Origin: JASLPR01 sp964496475
GTDB lineage: Bacteria; Chloroflexota; UBA11872; VXNJ01
Direction: 5' to 3'
DNA: 64,000 bases
NCBI GenBank assembly: GCA_964496475.1
Contig: CAZBZS010000003.1
Coordinates: forward strand, 45,028 to 109,027
The notes beneath the pieces are model-generated. The model was not told where the DNA came from and searched no databases. It saw only the letters and a list, made by a program, of their open reading frames with translations. The position numbers and the translations under genes are program-made. Shown in pieces: positions 62,130-64,000 of this stretch; the first letter of the stretch is position 1, and each line of letters opens with the position of its first letter.

Positions 62130-62324
62130 CTCTTTTGTGAAAGCAGCAACAAACGGGGATGACTGTCGTCTGAAATGAGGCCGTGTCCTCATGCCTTTTG
62201 GGCGGATGCAAACGCACACGGCTCTGGGCCGCCTGCCTCGGACCGGCATGTCGCGTGACATCGGGACCAAACCTCCTCCGGGCAACCTGCGAACTCGCGA
62301 ACCCAGCGGGTCGTTCCATGCTGT
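62130..62324. other. Convergent intergenic region
   Basis: About 195 bases between convergent stops. No gene or clear terminator; short frames have low-complexity translations. Confidence 0.4.
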
Positions 62325-63959
62325 TTAGACGAACACAGTCTCCTGCCGCAATTCATACGTGAGGCGAACGTGCTCGGGCTCCTTGATTTCGCGGTCGAAG
62401 AAATCTTCTTCCGTCAGACCCTTCCAGCATTCCCAGTTGCGTTTATCCTGTCTTCTGTGCAGCCCAAACAGCAGGACGACGGCCGACAAGACGTAATCGC
62501 GCACGTGTCGGAATCTGGTAATGCGCCGGGCCAGCCGGTAGATTGCCCGCGGTCGCAGATAGAAGCGGCGAAACGCGTATCGCTCGAAACGGTATATCTC
62601 CTCGTCCGTGATTTGAGGCTGGTCCACGAGCACTGTGCCCTGGCCGTACTCATACCAATTCTTGTTCTTGAGCAGGCCGCGTTCCACCGCCTCCTTGTAC
62701 AAGGCGCTGCCCGGGTACGGCGTCGAGATCGTCGGCTGGAAGATGTCAATGTCGATCTCGATGGCGAACTCGAGCGTCTCCTGCATCGTCTCCCACGTCT
62801 CGTCCATGTTGCCGAGGATGAACGAGCCGCGCACCTCCATGCCGTGATCGTGGGCGATTCTCACCGCGTCTCGGTATCGTTCCTTGTCGATCGGCTTGCC
62901 AATCCGCTCCGCGATCTTGTCGCTCCCGGTCTCGATTCCCAACAGCACCTGGTGGCAGCCCGCCTTCTTCATTGCCAGAGCCATCTCTTCGCTAAAGCAG
63001 TCACCCCGCACGTACGCGACCCACGTCAATCCGAGGTTCTCAGCCGCAAGCAGTTCACAGAACTTCAGGCAAACCTGTTTCAAAACCGTGAACGTGTCGT
63101 CATAAAAGGTGATCTGTCGGATCCCGTAATCTTGTCGAAGCAGCTTGATCTGCTTGACCACCAGTTTCGGATCCCGCGCCCGTAGCGTGGTGCGCGCCGA
63201 ATTGCAGAAAGTGCACCGCCCCGGGCATCCACGGGTCATGAGCATATTGATGGCCGGCAAATTTCGGTACGTTCCCACGGCCGGAAAGTAGTTGGCGAAA
63301 TTGACCAGGTGGTAGGCGGGGAACGGAAACTCGTCGAGATTCATCTTAACCGGCCGTGGTGCATTGTGCCGCACGCCCCCCGGATCGACGTAACTTAGGC
63401 CCAGAATCGTGGAGAACGCACTGCCGGTCATGATCTCGATCATGGCCTCTTCGCCGTCTCCGCGAACCACGCAGTCAATCGCCGAGTTCCGCAGCATGCG
63501 CTCAGGCAGCGCCTCGGCGTGCACCCCACCCGCCACCACGACGCAGTCCGGCACCTCCTCTTTGCAGATGCGCGCGATCTTGTGGGATGGGAGGCACATA
63601 TTGGTTAGGACCGTCATGCCCACGAACCGCGGACGGTGCCGGCGAAGGCGCTCACGCAGTTGCTGGTCGTCCGCCCGCTCGGCGTGCACGTCCATCACGT
63701 GCACCCGGTATCCCGAGGATTCCGCCTGTGCCGCGACCGACAATATCCCTAGCGGGGGCAGGCAGTTTTGAAGCATGGCCCGATCTTCCAGGACCGCCCA
63801 CGGCGGATAGATCAGGAAGAGGTCCGTACGCTCACCGGCCCCAGGGCCGGGGTCCGACGGGGGCACGCCAATCCCGCGCCCTGCGGTGGCCGGCCAGGGG
63901 CCAAAGCGGGTTACTTTGCGAAGCAGAATGAAACAGCGCCAATCGTCAATCCATGCCAA
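62325..63959 (-). CDS. B12-binding-domain radical SAM protein
   Basis: The 544-residue product has an N-terminal cobalamin-binding-type domain (LFLIYPPWAVLEDRAMLQ, SSGYRVHVMDVHAERA, CVVVAGGVHAEALPERML) and a radical SAM core with the CxxxCxxC cluster in MTRGCPGRCTFCNSART. Later parts are YGIRQITFYDDTFTVLK and VLLGIETGSDKIAERIGKPI. Such enzymes catalyse methylations, ring rearrangements or lipid modification, often in polysaccharide, hopanoid or secondary-metabolite clusters. The first 40 residues are unlike the family, so the true start may be a later GTG near 63866. The window ends 41 bases beyond the annotated start. Confidence 0.87.
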   Translation of the reverse strand: MAWIDDWRCFILLRKVTRFGPWPATAGRGIGVPPSDPGPGAGERTDLFLIYPPWAVLEDRAMLQNCLPPLGILSVAAQAESSGYRVHVMDVHAERADDQQLRERLRRHRPRFVGMTVLTNMCLPSHKIARICKEEVPDCVVVAGGVHAEALPERMLRNSAIDCVVRGDGEEAMIEIMTGSAFSTILGLSYVDPGGVRHNAPRPVKMNLDEFPFPAYHLVNFANYFPAVGTYRNLPAINMLMTRGCPGRCTFCNSARTTLRARDPKLVVKQIKLLRQDYGIRQITFYDDTFTVLKQVCLKFCELLAAENLGLTWVAYVRGDCFSEEMALAMKKAGCHQVLLGIETGSDKIAERIGKPIDKERYRDAVRIAHDHGMEVRGSFILGNMDETWETMQETLEFAIEIDIDIFQPTISTPYPGSALYKEAVERGLLKNKNWYEYGQGTVLVDQPQITDEEIYRFERYAFRRFYLRPRAIYRLARRITRFRHVRDYVLSAVVLLFGLHRRQDKRNWECWKGLTEEDFFDREIKEPEHVRLTYELRQETVFV

Positions 63960-64000
63960 CCCACTGATCGTACCCCGGCCACGCGGACACCTCCAAGCCG

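Overview
The window is a scaffolded fragment (three 10-base N gaps at 19221, 25271 and 39020) of a GC-rich bacterial genome. The best guess for the source is Chloroflexota, possibly a SAR202/Dehalococcoidia-like lineage. This rests on protein resemblance only: MutS2 beside an M23 peptidase, a PASTA protein, SMC and RNase III; Chloroflexota-style envelope repeats in the M23 and NHL proteins; DUF6062 and DUF6454 proteins; and a 67-residue YYLHSK-type protein. No marker gene settles it. Stop codons follow the standard code, apart from one in-frame UGA that looks like selenocysteine.

Layout. (1) 1-25.4 kb is housekeeping: the end of rsfS; a leftward block of mutS2, M23 peptidase, PASTA pseudokinase, smc, rnc, ilvE, a GNAT and a DUF6062 protein; then rightward genes for a Lon-like protease, a TatA fusion, an Ldh-family dehydrogenase coupled to a glutamate-cyclase-like protein, a lipoprotein nuclease, an M42 peptidase and three tandem Yip1-like proteins (two broken). 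tRNA-Val, moeA, ribB and tRNA-Asn follow. (2) 25.4-51.6 kb has a + strand strongly richer in C than G whichever strand is coding. It holds a large membrane protein, an apparent selenocysteine OsmC, a Gfo/Idh dehydrogenase, a GDPD, a bifunctional inositol-phosphate cytidylyltransferase/CDP-alcohol transferase, LCP and NHL envelope proteins, and several gene remnants or chimeras: a permease tail, an SDR/HD-GYP hybrid, a shrunken MFS transporter and a receiver domain without its aspartate. (3) 44-64 kb is a cell-surface polysaccharide region: sulfatase-like membrane enzyme, methyltransferase, GT-C and YfhO-type membrane proteins, asparagine-synthase-type amidotransferase, toroid-fold protein, nucleotide-sugar dehydrogenase, family-2 glycosyltransferase and a B12-binding radical SAM protein.

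The most notable observation is the OsmC-family gene at 29543-30016. An in-frame UGA stands exactly where the family has its reactive cysteine. It is followed 19 bases later by a perfect 6-bp hairpin with a G in the second loop position, which fits the known form of a bacterial SECIS element. Other notable points are a PASTA protein with a degenerate kinase domain, a Lon homologue with intact protease dyad but eroded ATPase motifs, and a TatA-type segment fused to an unrecognised cysteine-containing domain. All assignments come from reading the sequence; no database search was run.
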